In this document: one piece after another, positions 1 through 8,048 of the stretch
Numbering within the stretch: the stretch's first letter is position 1
How the letters are laid out: every line of letters starts with the position of its first letter
Assembly: GCA_030643545.1 (NCBI GenBank)
Contig: DAOWLE010000021.1
Location: forward strand, 1 to 34,515
Reading direction: 5' to 3'
DNA length: 34,515 nucleotides
Origin: a bacterium
Lineage (GTDB): Bacteria; Patescibacteriota; Minisyncoccia; JAHIHE01; DAOWLE01
Notes under the pieces: generated by a model
What the model saw: only the letters and a program-made list of their open reading frames with translations
The model's database searches: none
Told to the model about the DNA's origin: nothing
Translations under genes and position numbers: made by a program

Positions 1-1
1 A

Positions 2-118
2 ACAACCGGATTGAAATATCCAAAAACGCCCTGGGGCAAATGCGCTTATGGAAAAAAGACAAGAAAGAAAAATAAAAGAAGCAATAAATATATTATTAAA
101 GGAAGGAAGAGAAGATAA
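2..118 (+). CDS. rplB: 50S ribosomal protein L2, C-terminal fragment
   Basis: The window opens inside a coding region that ends at TAA 116-118. The frame starting at base 2 reads KYPKTPWGKCAYGKKTRKKN and ends in a basic tail, which is the conserved C-terminal part of L2, a 23S rRNA-binding protein near the peptidyl-transferase centre. Only about 38 residues are present; the rest lies upstream. It precedes rpsS by 37 bases, the normal S10-operon order. The other frames here give no recognisable protein. The 5' truncation is caused by the window edge, not by a mutation. Confidence 0.85.
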   Translation, partial: TTGLKYPKTPWGKCAYGKKTRKKNKRSNKYIIKGRKRR

Positions 119-155
119 TGGGATTTGAAAATTATAAATTATAAATTATAAAAAA

Positions 156-491
156 ATGTCAAGATCATTAAAAAAAGGTCCTTTTGTTGACCTAAAATTA
201 ATTAAAAAAATAAAAGATTTAAAGCCGAGCGACAAAACGATTATTAAAACATGGTCCCGGGCTTGTACAATCACTCCAGAGATGATTGGATTTACTATTG
301 GTGTGCATAATGGAAAAACGCATTTGCCGGTTTTTGTGAATGAAGATATGGTTGGCCATAAATTAGGGGAATTTTCGCCGACGAGAAAATTTGCCAAGCA
401 CGGCGGGAAGATTCAGAAAGAACAGGAGCGCGCCGCTGTTGAAAAACAAAAAGAAACGGCTTCTGCGGTGAAGACAGAAGAAAAGAAATAA
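156..491 (+). CDS. rpsS: 30S ribosomal protein S19
   Basis: S19 binds 16S rRNA in the head of the small subunit and contacts the A-site tRNA region. The protein begins [12 protein letters not shown] and contains the family signature around residues 50-80 ([24 protein letters not shown]). It is 111 residues long against about 92 usually; the extra length is a charged Lys/Glu tail after the conserved core ([15 protein letters not shown]). The ATG at 156 has no Shine-Dalgarno motif and follows an A/T-only leader. It lies between rplB and rplV as in the S10 operon, but the gap to rplV is 170 bases, much longer than normal for this operon. Confidence 0.97.
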   Translation: MSRSLKKGPFVDLKLIKKIKDLKPSDKTIIKTWSRACTITPEMIGFTIGVHNGKTHLPVFVNEDMVGHKLGEFSPTRKFAKHGGKIQKEQERAAVEKQKETASAVKTEEKK

Positions 492-537
492 AAAAAAGAT
501 AAAAATCAATAATGCGTTATTTTGAAGGAAAAAACTT

Positions 538-656
538 GCCAAAGTGCTGTTTTTGTTTTATTATTACATTATACTACTTTTGCAAAAAATGTCAATAGCA
601 ATATTCAATATTTACAAAATCCCCCTTAATCCTCCTTTAAAAAGGGGGAGAAAATA
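538..656 (+). repeat. Repeat-rich spacer inside the ribosomal operon
   Basis: The rpsS-rplV spacer contains an inverted pair of C-rich and G-rich runs (CCCCC at about 620, GGGGG at about 647) around a TTTAAA centre. The same motif recurs at about 24959-24987. The GGGGGAG arm lies about 12 bases before the rplV ATG and could act as its ribosome-binding site. An A/T-rich stretch around 555-585 contains TATACT-like hexamers that might be an internal promoter, but no convincing -35 was seen. Confidence 0.45.
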
Positions 657-661
657 AATCT

Positions 662-1216
662 ATGCAAGCAAAAGCTCATCTTAGACATTTAAGAATGTCG
701 CCTCGGAAGGTCAGATTGGTTACTGATTTAATCAGAGGCGCAGAATCAAAAAAGGCCCAAGAACAGCTTGAATTTATTCCCAAGAAAGCTTCTGAGCCGG
801 TTTTGAAATTGCTAAATTCAGCGATTGCTAACGCAAAAAATAATTTTAATTTGGAAGAAAATAATTTATTTATTTCCGAAATATTTGTGAATGAAGGACA
901 AGTATTGAAACGCTGGCGGGCCCGAGCAATGGGGCGGTCAGCTCCGATTATGAAAAGAACAAGCCATATAACGATTGTTTTAGATGAAATTAAAGCAAGC
1001 CCTGTTTCCAAGAAAAAAAAGAAAAAAGAAGCCAAGCCGAAAATTGTCAAAAAAACAGGGAAAATTGGAACAGAGAAAAAAATAATTCCGCCTAAAAAAG
1101 AAGAAAAGCCAGAAGACGAAAAATGGGAAAAAGAGAGAGAAAAATTCAGCAAACAGCAAGCCGCGCGCAAATTCAGCCGCGCAGGAGAAAAAATGTTTAG
1201 AAGAAAATCAATATAG
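662..1216 (+). CDS. rplV: 50S ribosomal protein L22 with basic C-terminal extension
   Basis: L22 binds several 23S rRNA domains and lines the nascent-peptide exit tunnel. Residues 1-110 are a complete L22: RHLRMSPRKVRLVTDLIRG at the N-terminus, and the tunnel beta-hairpin segment WRARAMGRSAPIMKRTSHI at about 80-100. The protein is 184 residues long, about 70 more than the family. The extra part is almost all Lys, Glu and Pro (SKKKKKKEAKPKIV, then KPEDEKWEKEREKFSKQQAAR) and is probably disordered. The ATG at 662 fits the N-terminus; a GGGGGAG run lies upstream. It is followed by rpsC after a 146-base spacer. Confidence 0.96.
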   Translation: MQAKAHLRHLRMSPRKVRLVTDLIRGAESKKAQEQLEFIPKKASEPVLKLLNSAIANAKNNFNLEENNLFISEIFVNEGQVLKRWRARAMGRSAPIMKRTSHITIVLDEIKASPVSKKKKKKEAKPKIVKKTGKIGTEKKIIPPKKEEKPEDEKWEKEREKFSKQQAARKFSRAGEKMFRRKSI

Positions 1217-1362
1217 TAAAAAATCAAAAATTAAATATCAAAAATCAAAATGACAGTGTAAAATTAAAAATTGGCTAATGCTAAAATGGTTTTTAATTTA
1301 TTTCATTTTAACATTTTGCTCTGTCATTTTACACTTTGATTTTTAAATTTTAAATTTGAAAC
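1217..1362 (+). repeat. A/T-rich inverted-repeat spacer between rplV and rpsC
   Basis: The left half (AATGACAGTGTAAAATT, 1248-1264) and the right half (TGTCATTTTACACTTTGAT, about 1323-1341) are imperfect inverted copies, so the spacer can fold on itself in RNA. There is no ORF and no recognised protein-binding site. Runs of AAAATTAAAAATT-type sequence recur in other gaps of this window. Confidence 0.4.
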
Positions 1363-2013
1363 ATGAGTCATAAAGTTGATCCAATATCAAATCGTTTAGG
1401 AATTATCAAAGACTGGAATTCCAAATGGTTTAATAAAAAAAAGCGTGCTGATTATTTACGCGAGGATTCTTTGATTAGGGATTTTATTAAGAAAAAACTT
1501 GCCAAAGCCGCTATAGAAAAAATAGTTATTGAAAGATCGGCGAATTTAATTAATATAATTATTTATTCAGCCCGGCCTGGAATTATTATTGGCCGCGGCG
1601 GAACCGGCGTGGAAGAATTAAAAAAAGAAATCAAGAAAAAGATTCAAGAAAAATCTGAAGTGCGGCTTGATATTCAGGAAATAAGGAAATCAGAAGTGAG
1701 CGCTGTTTTAGTCGGGCAAAATATCGCGGAACAATTAGAAAAGCGTATGCCGTTTCGCCGAGTGCTTAAAAAAAGTATTGATCAAGTAAGCCAGAATAAA
1801 AATGTGAAAGGGGTTAAAATCGCTGTTAAAGGGCGGTTAGACGGAACAGAGATGGCGCGGCGGGAATGGCTTAAAGACGGCAGAATTCCTCTTCAAACTT
1901 TGCGGGCAGATATTGATTTTGCCAAAGTGAACGCTTATACCACTTATGGAGTGGTGGGAATTAAAGTTTGGATTTATAAGGAACAGAGTAATTCTGAAGC
2001 AAGTAAAAAATAA
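1363..2013 (+). CDS. rpsC: 30S ribosomal protein S3
   Basis: S3 sits at the mRNA entry channel of the small subunit and binds 16S rRNA through a KH domain. The N-terminus reads MSHKVDPISNRLG, where most bacteria have MGQKVHP.G.RLG. The KH GxxG loop is seen as GIIIGRGGTGVEELKKEI at about residues 74-91, and the C-terminal domain has KGRLDGTEMARREW at about 157-170. At 216 residues it is within the family range. The ATG has no Shine-Dalgarno motif. It lies between rplV and rplP as in the standard operon, but the 193-base spacer after it is unusually long. Confidence 0.97.
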   Translation: MSHKVDPISNRLGIIKDWNSKWFNKKKRADYLREDSLIRDFIKKKLAKAAIEKIVIERSANLINIIIYSARPGIIIGRGGTGVEELKKEIKKKIQEKSEVRLDIQEIRKSEVSAVLVGQNIAEQLEKRMPFRRVLKKSIDQVSQNKNVKGVKIAVKGRLDGTEMARREWLKDGRIPLQTLRADIDFAKVNAYTTYGVVGIKVWIYKEQSNSEASKK

Positions 2014-2206
2014 TTGTTATTTTTTTATTGATTTAAAATTAAAGCTAATCTTAATTTTCAATGAACTAATTTTCAAACTTAATCAATTTGTTTAAAAATT
2101 AAATCATTAGAAATTTAATAGAAATTAGAAATTAAAAATTAAAAATTTTAAACTTGGTATTCAAAATGAATTTTAGAACTAAGCAAAAATAAACGAAACA
2201 GAAAAT
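2014..2206 (+). other. Long A/T-only spacer between rpsC and rplP
   Basis: This gap is almost entirely A and T with repeated GAAATTAGAAATTAAAAATT units. It has no ORF longer than a few codons, no clear terminator and no convincing promoter. In most bacteria rpsC and rplP are almost adjacent, so the length itself is the notable property. Confidence 0.4.
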
Positions 2207-2611
2207 ATGTTAACTCCTCGTAAGGTAAAACATCGAAAACATCAGAAAGGAAAATTCAGGCCTCAAGCGAAAAGAGGAACCTATCTTAGTTATGGCTCGT
2301 ATGGATTGAAAGCGGAAGCTAACGCTTGGATTTCCGCGCGCCAAATTGAAGCAGCCCGCCGGGCAATGACGAGATTTGTCAAGCGAGGCGGAAAAATTTG
2401 GATTAGAATTTTTCCGGACAAGCCGATCACTCAAAAGGGCGCTGAAGTCGGAATGGGAAAAGGAAAAGGGAGTGTTGATCATTTTGTTTCTGTGGTTGAA
2501 GCTGGCAGAATTATTTTTGAAATAGACGGAATACCAGAAGAAACAGCGAAGGAAGCAATGAGATTAGCCGGCAGAAAGTTACCGATTAAAACAAAATTTG
2601 TGATGAAATAA
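2207..2611 (+). CDS. rplP: 50S ribosomal protein L16
   Basis: L16 contacts the A-site tRNA elbow in the large subunit. The protein begins [17 protein letters not shown], the typical L16 start, and carries [25 protein letters not shown] at residues 30-54 and the [20 protein letters not shown] region at about 71-90. At 134 residues it has the usual length. It ends the ribosomal protein run here: rpmC and rpsQ, which normally follow, are absent, and ftsZ comes next. Confidence 0.97.
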   Translation: MLTPRKVKHRKHQKGKFRPQAKRGTYLSYGSYGLKAEANAWISARQIEAARRAMTRFVKRGGKIWIRIFPDKPITQKGAEVGMGKGKGSVDHFVSVVEAGRIIFEIDGIPEETAKEAMRLAGRKLPIKTKFVMK

Positions 2612-2624
2612 TATAAATTCCCCC

Positions 2625-2652
2625 TTTACAGATTTTTTAAATTTGATATAAT
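2625..2652 (+). promoter_or_regulatory. Predicted sigma-70 promoter of ftsZ
   Basis: A -35-like TTTACA (2625-2630) is followed after 16 bases by a perfect -10 TATAAT (2647-2652), 60 bases before the ftsZ ATG. It lies just past the rplP stop, so ftsZ can be transcribed apart from the ribosomal genes. Confidence 0.5.
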
Positions 2653-2711
2653 AAAATAAAGATTTATAGAAATATTTTAATAATATTTATTATTTTTTTA
2701 AATCCAAAATT

Positions 2712-3872
2712 ATGGAAATTAAACCAGATATTGAAACATTTGCCAGAATAAAAGTCGTTGGAGTCGGCGGAAGCGGTTGCAATGGCATTAGCCGGATGGT
2801 TGCGTCTAAACTTAAAGGCGTTGATTTTATTGCGGTTAATACTGACGCGCAAGATCTTCATCACGCCATCGCTCCAGAGAAAATTCACATTGGCAAAAAT
2901 TTAACACGGGGATTAGGAGTTGGGATGGATCCGGAAAAAGGCCGCCAAGCGGCTGAAGAAAGCCGGGAAGAAATTCGCCAGGCGCTAAAAGGAACTGATA
3001 TGGTTTTCATCACTTGCGGTTTGGGCGGAGGAACCGGAACTGGCGCCGCTCCGATAATCGCTGAAGAAGCTAAAGAAGTCGGTGCTTTGACGGTTGCCGT
3101 AGTTACTAAGCCGTTTAGTTTTGAAGGCGCGCGCAGAATGTCAATTGCCGAGGAAGGATTGGAAGAATTAATTAATCGTGTTGATACTTTGATTACAATT
3201 CCTAATGATAAAATTCTTCAGATTATTGACAAGAAAACAACTCTTCTTGACGCTTTTAAAATTGTTGATGATGTTTTACGGCAAGGCGTTCAGGGAATTT
3301 CTGATTTAATTGTGGTTCCCGGAGTAATTAATGTTGATTTTGCTGATGTCAAAACAATTATGCAAGATGCTGGTTCCGCTTTAATGGGAATTGGACGGGC
3401 AACCGGAGAGAACAGAGCTCATGAAGCGGCGCGTTTGGCGATTAACAGTCCTCTTTTGGAACTTTCGGTTTCCGGGGCAAAAGGCGTTTTGTTCAACATT
3501 TCCGGCGGCGAAGATTTGGGAATGGCTGAAGTTAACGAAGCGGCAAATATTATTACCGAATCAATTGATACTGACGCAAAAGTTATTTTTGGTGCGGTTG
3601 TTGACGACAAATTGAAAAAAGGCGAAATGAAAATTACCGTTATTGCCACTGGTTTTGGCGACGCGCCTTTGAAAAAAATTGAGAAAGGCAAAGATAAAAA
3701 AATAACCCAGTTATTCAAGCCGTCTGGATTAAATCTTCAATCAAGAGAAATTTCCAAAGAAGTTTCCAAAGAAAAGAAAAGTAATGATGTTTTTAAAAAA
3801 GTGAGTTCGGTTTCCCAAGACGATGAGTTTGACATCCCAACTTTTATAAGAAAGAAATTAAAGAGTTCGTAA
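2712..3872 (+). CDS. ftsZ: Cell division GTPase FtsZ
   Basis: FtsZ polymerises at mid-cell with GTP and organises the division machinery. The nucleotide-binding N-domain shows KVVGVGGSGCNGISRM at about residues 14-29 and the tubulin signature GLGGGTGTGAAP at 103-114. The T7 loop and activation domain follow (DFADVKTIMQDAGSALMGIG). After a charged linker the C-terminal peptide DIPTFIRKK is intact; this is the tail that binds FtsA-type anchors. The length, 386 residues, is normal. No Shine-Dalgarno motif precedes the ATG. Its place directly after rplP, instead of in a cell-wall cluster, is unusual; murF lies about 17 kb away in this window. Confidence 0.97.
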   Translation: MEIKPDIETFARIKVVGVGGSGCNGISRMVASKLKGVDFIAVNTDAQDLHHAIAPEKIHIGKNLTRGLGVGMDPEKGRQAAEESREEIRQALKGTDMVFITCGLGGGTGTGAAPIIAEEAKEVGALTVAVVTKPFSFEGARRMSIAEEGLEELINRVDTLITIPNDKILQIIDKKTTLLDAFKIVDDVLRQGVQGISDLIVVPGVINVDFADVKTIMQDAGSALMGIGRATGENRAHEAARLAINSPLLELSVSGAKGVLFNISGGEDLGMAEVNEAANIITESIDTDAKVIFGAVVDDKLKKGEMKITVIATGFGDAPLKKIEKGKDKKITQLFKPSGLNLQSREISKEVSKEKKSNDVFKKVSSVSQDDEFDIPTFIRKKLKSS

Positions 3873-3892
3873 AGATGAAATCTTTCTTTTTG
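3866..3892 (+). terminator. Weak hairpin terminator after ftsZ
   Basis: AAAGAT / ATCTTT with a GAA loop is followed by CTTTTT directly after the ftsZ stop. The stem is short and A/T-rich, so this is only a candidate. Confidence 0.35.
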
Positions 3893-3916
3893 TCATTTCC
3901 GCGGAGACGGGAATCC
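3892..3916. repeat. Half copy of the GTCATTCC...GGGAATCC repeat
   Basis: The hairpin GTCATTTCC..GCGGAGACGGGAATCC resembles one arm of the longer elements at 8049-8128 and 24499-24578. It lies in the ftsZ-Nudix gap. Confidence 0.5.
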
Positions 3917-3943
3917 AAAATTTTGGTTAATTGAATTTTAAAG

Positions 3944-4387
3944 ATGAATATAAAAAAAGAGAGATTTAAATTAGTGCCGGCTTCATATTTGATTTTGATA
4001 AAAGATAATAAAATTTTGCTTTCTAAACGGTTTAATACCGGATATGAAGATGGAAATTACAGTGTTGTTGCCGGTCATTTAGATGGAAATGAAACTTTTA
4101 TTCAAGCAATAATTAGAGAGACAAAGGAAGAATCCGATATTGATATAAAGCCAGAAGATTTAAAAGTTGTCCATATGATGCACAGAAAAGTTCCGGGTGA
4201 AGAAAGGATTGATTGTTTTCTTGCAACAAAAAAATGGCAAGGCAAGCCAAAAATTATGGAACCGCATAAATGTGATGATTTAAAATGGTTTGAACTTGAT
4301 AATCTTCCGGAAAATACTGTCCTGTATATAAAACAAGCGATTGATTGTATTTCTAAAAATATATTTTACAGTGAGTTTGGATGGTGA
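3944..4387 (+). CDS. Nudix hydrolase
   Basis: Nudix enzymes hydrolyse nucleoside diphosphates linked to another group, such as damaged dNTPs or NDP-sugars. The Nudix box covers about residues 46-68: G, then five residues, E, seven residues, then RETKEESDI. The Gly near the end of the consensus (REUxEExGU) is Asp here, a change seen in active members too. The remainder (VPASYLILIKDNKILLSKR at the N-terminus, WFELDNLP late) fits a MutT-like single-domain enzyme of 147 residues. The substrate cannot be told from sequence. The ATG has no Shine-Dalgarno motif. Confidence 0.85.
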   Translation: MNIKKERFKLVPASYLILIKDNKILLSKRFNTGYEDGNYSVVAGHLDGNETFIQAIIRETKEESDIDIKPEDLKVVHMMHRKVPGEERIDCFLATKKWQGKPKIMEPHKCDDLKWFELDNLPENTVLYIKQAIDCISKNIFYSEFGW

Positions 4388-4401
4388 AAAATTTTGAATT
4401 T

Positions 4402-4473
4402 GCCTGGATAGCTCAGTGGTAGAGCAACTCCATGGTAAGGAGTAGGTCGTCGGTTCAAGTCCGACTCCAGGCT
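4402..4473 (+). tRNA. tRNA-Thr (anticodon GGU)
   Basis: The acceptor arms GCCTGGA and TCCAGGC pair perfectly. The D arm is GCTCAGTGGTAGAGC, the anticodon arm is ACTCC-ATGGTAA-GGAGT with anticodon GGT at positions 34-36, and the T arm is GTCGG-TTCAAGT-CCGAC. The CCA end is not encoded. It lies just before rpmG and tRNA-Trp, a linkage also seen in the tRNA/rpmG/secE/nusG regions of other bacteria. Confidence 0.93.
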
Positions 4474-4502
4474 CAGACATTTTACATTTTAAATTTACTA
4501 CT

Positions 4503-4661
4503 GTGTCTCAAAAAAATCTTATAAAATTACAATGCAGCCAATGCAAAAGAATAAATTACTATTCTCGTCGGAATCAAAAAAGCGACAAGGAAAAGTTAGA
4601 ATTGAAAAAATTTTGCAAATGGTGCAAAAAGCATACTGCTCATAAAGAAATGAAAAAATAA
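4503..4661 (+). CDS. rpmG: 50S ribosomal protein L33 (GTG start)
   Basis: A 52-residue ORF starting at GTG 4503 reads MSQKNLIKLQCSQCKRINYY, continues through SRRNQKSDKEKLELKKFC and ends KWCKKHTAHKEMKK. This is L33 of the zinc-binding (C+) type: the pairs CSQC and CKWC are intact. L33 is a small protein of the large subunit near the E site. No ATG is available upstream in frame, so GTG is the start. It lies between tRNA-Thr and tRNA-Trp, as expected for rpmG. Short length and the non-ATG start make it easy to miss; secE and nusG do not follow. Confidence 0.93.
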   Translation: MSQKNLIKLQCSQCKRINYYSRRNQKSDKEKLELKKFCKWCKKHTAHKEMKK

Positions 4662-4667
4662 TTTTTT

Positions 4668-4828
4668 GGGAGTGTGGTCTAGTGGTAGAATTTCGGTCTC
4701 CAATCCCGCACTTTTGATGGGAGTGTAGTGTCAATGGTAGCACAACGGTCTCCAAAACCGTTCGTTTAGGTTCGAATCCTAACACTCCTGCCATTAAAAG
4801 TGCGGGACGATTCCTTCCACTCCTGCCA
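4668..4828 (+). pseudogene. Broken tRNA-Trp-like gene enclosing an intact tRNA-Trp
   Basis: Bases 4668-4703 repeat the 5' half of the tRNA-Trp at 4719 (GGGAGTG acceptor arm, D arm, CGGTCTCCAA anticodon region). Bases 4808-4828 look like the end of a T arm plus CACTCCTGCCA. Between the halves, a perfect 12-bp inverted repeat (TCCCGCACTTTT 4704-4715; AAAAGTGCGGGA 4796-4807) encloses the intact tRNA. The outer sequence lacks a proper anticodon 3' strand and T stem, so it is probably not functional. It may be a decayed duplicate or an unusual pre-tRNA structure. Confidence 0.6.
4719..4793 (+). tRNA. tRNA-Trp (anticodon CCA)
   Basis: The acceptor arm GGGAGTG pairs with CACTCCT (one G-U pair), followed by discriminator G and an encoded CCA. 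The D arm is GTGTCAATGGTAGCAC, the anticodon arm is ACGGT-CTCCAAA-ACCGT with anticodon CCA, and the T arm is TTAGG-TTCGAAT-CCTAA. All cloverleaf parts are intact. CCA is encoded here but not in the Thr or Ser tRNAs of this window. Confidence 0.93.
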
Positions 4829-4830
4829 CA

Positions 4831-6462
4831 TTATTTTAAATTTTTCACCATATAAGTATCTTTTAATCGATAACCAAATTTTCGCCAATATTGGCGGACG
4901 CCAACGCCGGAAATAACGGCGATTTTTTTTATTTTAAATTTCGGACAAAAGTCATTGAGAACAATTTTTTCCGCTTCTTGAACCATTTTTCCCCCCAAAC
5001 CTTGATGCTGAGGCGCGACTTTTATTTTACTTCCTATCGGCACAGAAACGCCGTAGGTATGAATTTCGCGGATGATCGCCGCGTTTTCTAAAACTTTGAT
5101 AACTTGTTTTCCGCCGATAAAAATTTGCGAAGGGATTCTTAACCGTAAAAAAGCGTAAATTTTTTTTCGTTTTAAATCTTCCCAACTTAAAAATATTTCT
5201 TTTCCTCCAGACGCCGGATAGTCATAACGAAAAAGTTTTACCTCGTGCTTTTTTAAATCATAAAAATTTTTTATTTCCCGGCAGCGAATGCATTTGCATT
5301 GCCATCCGCGTTCTTTCATTTCTTTAGTAACTATTTCGCGAAGATTGGAAATTTTGCTTCCGGCAACAATGCTCGGCGCTGGAATATCGCGGATTACCCG
5401 GACAATTCTGACATAGTAGGGGATATCTTTTTTTATTTCCGCCAAAAGATTGATTAAAGTTTTATCTGAATATGGTTTATATTTACCTTTTTTATACCAT
5501 TGATAAATTTTTGCTTCTTTGGTCACCATACAAGGATAAATTTTAAGCATATCCGGCTGAAAATTTTCATCTTTGAAAATTCTTTTGAATATTTCCTTGT
5601 CAGTTTTTAAATTTGAGCCGGGCAAATCAGGCATTAAATGATAATTGATTTTGAACCCGGCGTCTTTTAAAAGTTTTGTCGCTTGAATTGTTTCAGCAAC
5701 GCCGTGCCCTCGATTATTTAAATCCAAAATTTTATTATTTAAGGACTGTACGCCAATTTCAATCTTAGTTACTCCCAAATCGCGAAATTTTTTAATTTCC
5801 TTTTCATTAATATGGTCAGGCCGCGTTTCCACTGAAAGTCCGACAATTCGATATTTTGCTTTTTCATTTATTTTTTGCGCTTTTTTTAGTGTTTTAAATT
5901 TTTTATTATTACAAGTTTCAAAACATTTCTTGATAAAACTTTTCTGATATTTGAAAGGCAAAGAAGAAAAAGTTCCGCCAATAATAATTAGTTCAATTTT
6001 ATCGGTTGGATGTCCCATTTTTTCAAGAGCGGTTAAGCGGTTTTTGATTTGTTTGACTGGATCAAAATTGCAAATGATCGCCCGCATTACTGCTGGCTCG
6101 TTAGAAAGATAGCTTTTTGGAATATTTTTTTCAGTCGGGCAATAAACGCAATCGTGCGGACAAGGATACGGCTTGGTTAAAATCGCGACCACAGTCACTC
6201 CGGAAAGTGAACGCATTTTTTTGGTTATTAAAATTTCCTCCAGATTTTTATTTGGAGAAATTTTTCTTTTTTTAATCAGCTCGCGATAAATTTCAAGAAG
6301 ATTAATTTTCGAAGGAAACGGCATTTTAAATTTCTCTGAATTTTTCCTGATAATCCTGTCCATTTCCTTGCTATTTTTTACTTTCCTTTTTGCCGCTTCT
6401 TGAATAATATTTTTTTGGAATTGATTTTTATCCATTGAACAACTTATTTTTGCTTGAACCAT
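4831..6462 (-). CDS. Elp3-like radical SAM / GNAT tRNA-modifying enzyme
   Basis: Elp3 family enzymes combine a radical SAM domain with a GNAT acetyltransferase domain and modify wobble uridine 34 of tRNAs. The radical SAM cluster motif CPHDCVYC (Cys101, 105, 108) is present, followed by GGTFSSLP and SVETRPDHI. A CKCIRC zinc motif lies at about 395-400. The C-terminal ~90 residues have GNAT features (QHQGLGGKMVQEAEKI). The 543-residue length fits bacterial and archaeal single-subunit Elp3. The first ATG (6462) overlaps the T-run of the upstream terminator, so the second ATG (6435, MDKNQFQKN) may be the true start. No partner Elp subunits are nearby. Confidence 0.88.
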   Translation of the reverse strand: MVQAKISCSMDKNQFQKNIIQEAAKRKVKNSKEMDRIIRKNSEKFKMPFPSKINLLEIYRELIKKRKISPNKNLEEILITKKMRSLSGVTVVAILTKPYPCPHDCVYCPTEKNIPKSYLSNEPAVMRAIICNFDPVKQIKNRLTALEKMGHPTDKIELIIIGGTFSSLPFKYQKSFIKKCFETCNNKKFKTLKKAQKINEKAKYRIVGLSVETRPDHINEKEIKKFRDLGVTKIEIGVQSLNNKILDLNNRGHGVAETIQATKLLKDAGFKINYHLMPDLPGSNLKTDKEIFKRIFKDENFQPDMLKIYPCMVTKEAKIYQWYKKGKYKPYSDKTLINLLAEIKKDIPYYVRIVRVIRDIPAPSIVAGSKISNLREIVTKEMKERGWQCKCIRCREIKNFYDLKKHEVKLFRYDYPASGGKEIFLSWEDLKRKKIYAFLRLRIPSQIFIGGKQVIKVLENAAIIREIHTYGVSVPIGSKIKVAPQHQGLGGKMVQEAEKIVLNDFCPKFKIKKIAVISGVGVRQYWRKFGYRLKDTYMVKNLK

Positions 6463-6488
6463 AAAAAAGGGTTTTTAACCCTTTTTTT
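6463..6488 (-). terminator. Hairpin terminator after rpoD
   Basis: GGGTT / AACCC is flanked by A-runs and T-runs of six or more on both sides, so it could act on either strand. For the minus strand it ends the rpoD transcript, and it touches the first ATG of the Elp3-like gene. Confidence 0.7.
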
Positions 6489-6523
6489 ATTTGTATTTAA
6501 AATTTCATATTATATTATAAAAA

Positions 6524-8002
6524 TTAAAAATAATCTTTCAATTTGCCGGCTTCTTTGTGTTTTTTAATTCGTTCCAAAACTTTTGCTTCAATTTGGCGGA
6601 TTCTTTCTCTTGTCACTCCAAATTCTTTGCCGATTTCTTCAAGAGTATGGGTGATTCCATCTTCCAGTCCGAAACGCATTTTAATAATTTTTTGTTCGCG
6701 CGGCGGCAATTCAACAATAATTTCCTTAACATAATCTTTTAGAAGTTCACGGCCAGCTGCTTGTGAAGGCAGAATTGTTTCAGTATCTTCAATAAAATCT
6801 CCCAGAGAACTTTCGTCATCATCTTCGCCGACTGATGTTTCCAAAGAAATTGTCTCTTGAGAAATTTTCATAATCTGACTAATTTTTTCTATTGGCAAAT
6901 CCATTTCAACAGCGATTTCTTCAAGTAAGGGCTCACGTCCTAAATCTTGGACAAGCCGGCGGGTTATCTGATTGTATTTGTTAATTGTTTCAACCATATG
7001 GACTGGAATGCGGATAGTCCGCGACTGATCAGCTAAAGCGCGAGTAATTGCCTGCCTAATCCACCAAGTGGCATAAGTGGAAAATTTATATCCTTTACGC
7101 CATTCATATTTTTCCACCGCTCTAAAAAGTCCGATATTTCCTTCTTGTATTAAATCCAAAAGCCCCAAGTTTGGGCTTCGCCCGATATATTTTTTGGCAA
7201 TGCTTACAACTAATCTTAAATTTGATTCAACTAATTTTTTTCTAGCGCCAACATCGCCTTTTTCTATTTTTTTTGCTAAATCAACTTCCTCTGGACCTTT
7301 AAGCAGCGGAACTTTTCCGATTTCTTTTAAATACATTTGCACTGAATCAGTGGAAACCATTTTAAGATCATCGGTTTCTTCAATATCCAAAGCTTTTTTC
7401 ATTTCCTGCTTTTCTTCTTTCTTTGTTTTTTTTCTTTCCGGAGCGGCAACAATTTCCGGCGCACTTTCTATTTTAATATTTTCTCTGTCCAAACATTCAT
7501 ATAAATGCTCAAGTCCCGCAAGGTCTTCTTCCGCGCGGGGAACTATTTGAATTATTTCCGCTTCAGTAACAAATCCGCGCTGTCTGCCGCGCGAAATAAG
7601 CTCATTAATTTGTTCTTGGCTGATTACACTTTTTTTAATCCGTTTCTTGATTTTTTTCTTAACTTTTTTTGCCGGCAGTTTTCTTTTTGCCGACTTTTTT
7701 AATATTTTTTTCTTACTTCGCTTTAAACGGCTAATTTTTTTTCTGGCTTTCTGCGACTTGATTTTTTTCTTGATTTGTTCCCCCTTTTTGGCTTTAATGG
7801 TTTTTTTCTTAATGCTTTTTCGCGCAGTTATTTTTTTCTTGATTTTTTTTACTTTCTTTGCTGGTTTAATTTTCTTAACTTTTTTCACTGGTTTTCTTTT
7901 AACCTTTTTCTTTTTTACAGCGCCCTTCGGTTTTTTAAAAAGTTTGGAAATTTTTCTTGATTTTGTTTTAAAACGAGTAATTTTTTTCTTCTTTTTTATC
8001 AT
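6524..8002 (-). CDS. rpoD: Primary RNA polymerase sigma factor (sigma-70) with Lys-rich N-terminal tail
   Basis: This factor directs RNA polymerase to housekeeping promoters. Region 1.2 reads [16 protein letters not shown]. Region 2 has [35 protein letters not shown] and [19 protein letters not shown]. Region 3 follows, and region 4 has [42 protein letters not shown] with the -35-binding helix-turn-helix. A region 1.1-like segment ([20 protein letters not shown]) lies at about 125-145. The first ~125 residues are nearly all Lys, Arg, Ala and Ile, like a histone H1 tail, and are not typical of RpoD. A terminator follows the stop. Confidence 0.95.
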   Translation of the reverse strand: MIKKKKKITRFKTKSRKISKLFKKPKGAVKKKKVKRKPVKKVKKIKPAKKVKKIKKKITARKSIKKKTIKAKKGEQIKKKIKSQKARKKISRLKRSKKKILKKSAKRKLPAKKVKKKIKKRIKKSVISQEQINELISRGRQRGFVTEAEIIQIVPRAEEDLAGLEHLYECLDRENIKIESAPEIVAAPERKKTKKEEKQEMKKALDIEETDDLKMVSTDSVQMYLKEIGKVPLLKGPEEVDLAKKIEKGDVGARKKLVESNLRLVVSIAKKYIGRSPNLGLLDLIQEGNIGLFRAVEKYEWRKGYKFSTYATWWIRQAITRALADQSRTIRIPVHMVETINKYNQITRRLVQDLGREPLLEEIAVEMDLPIEKISQIMKISQETISLETSVGEDDDESSLGDFIEDTETILPSQAAGRELLKDYVKEIIVELPPREQKIIKMRFGLEDGITHTLEEIGKEFGVTRERIRQIEAKVLERIKKHKEAGKLKDYF

Positions 8003-8048
8003 AGTTTTAATAATTTAATTCTTTTAGGATTGAAGAGTTTATTTTTTT

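Noticed and set aside
6543-8018. Several + strand Phe-rich ORFs opposite rpoD
   Set aside because: They are mirrors of the Lys-rich codons (AAA/AAG) of rpoD and have no ribosome sites or known domains.
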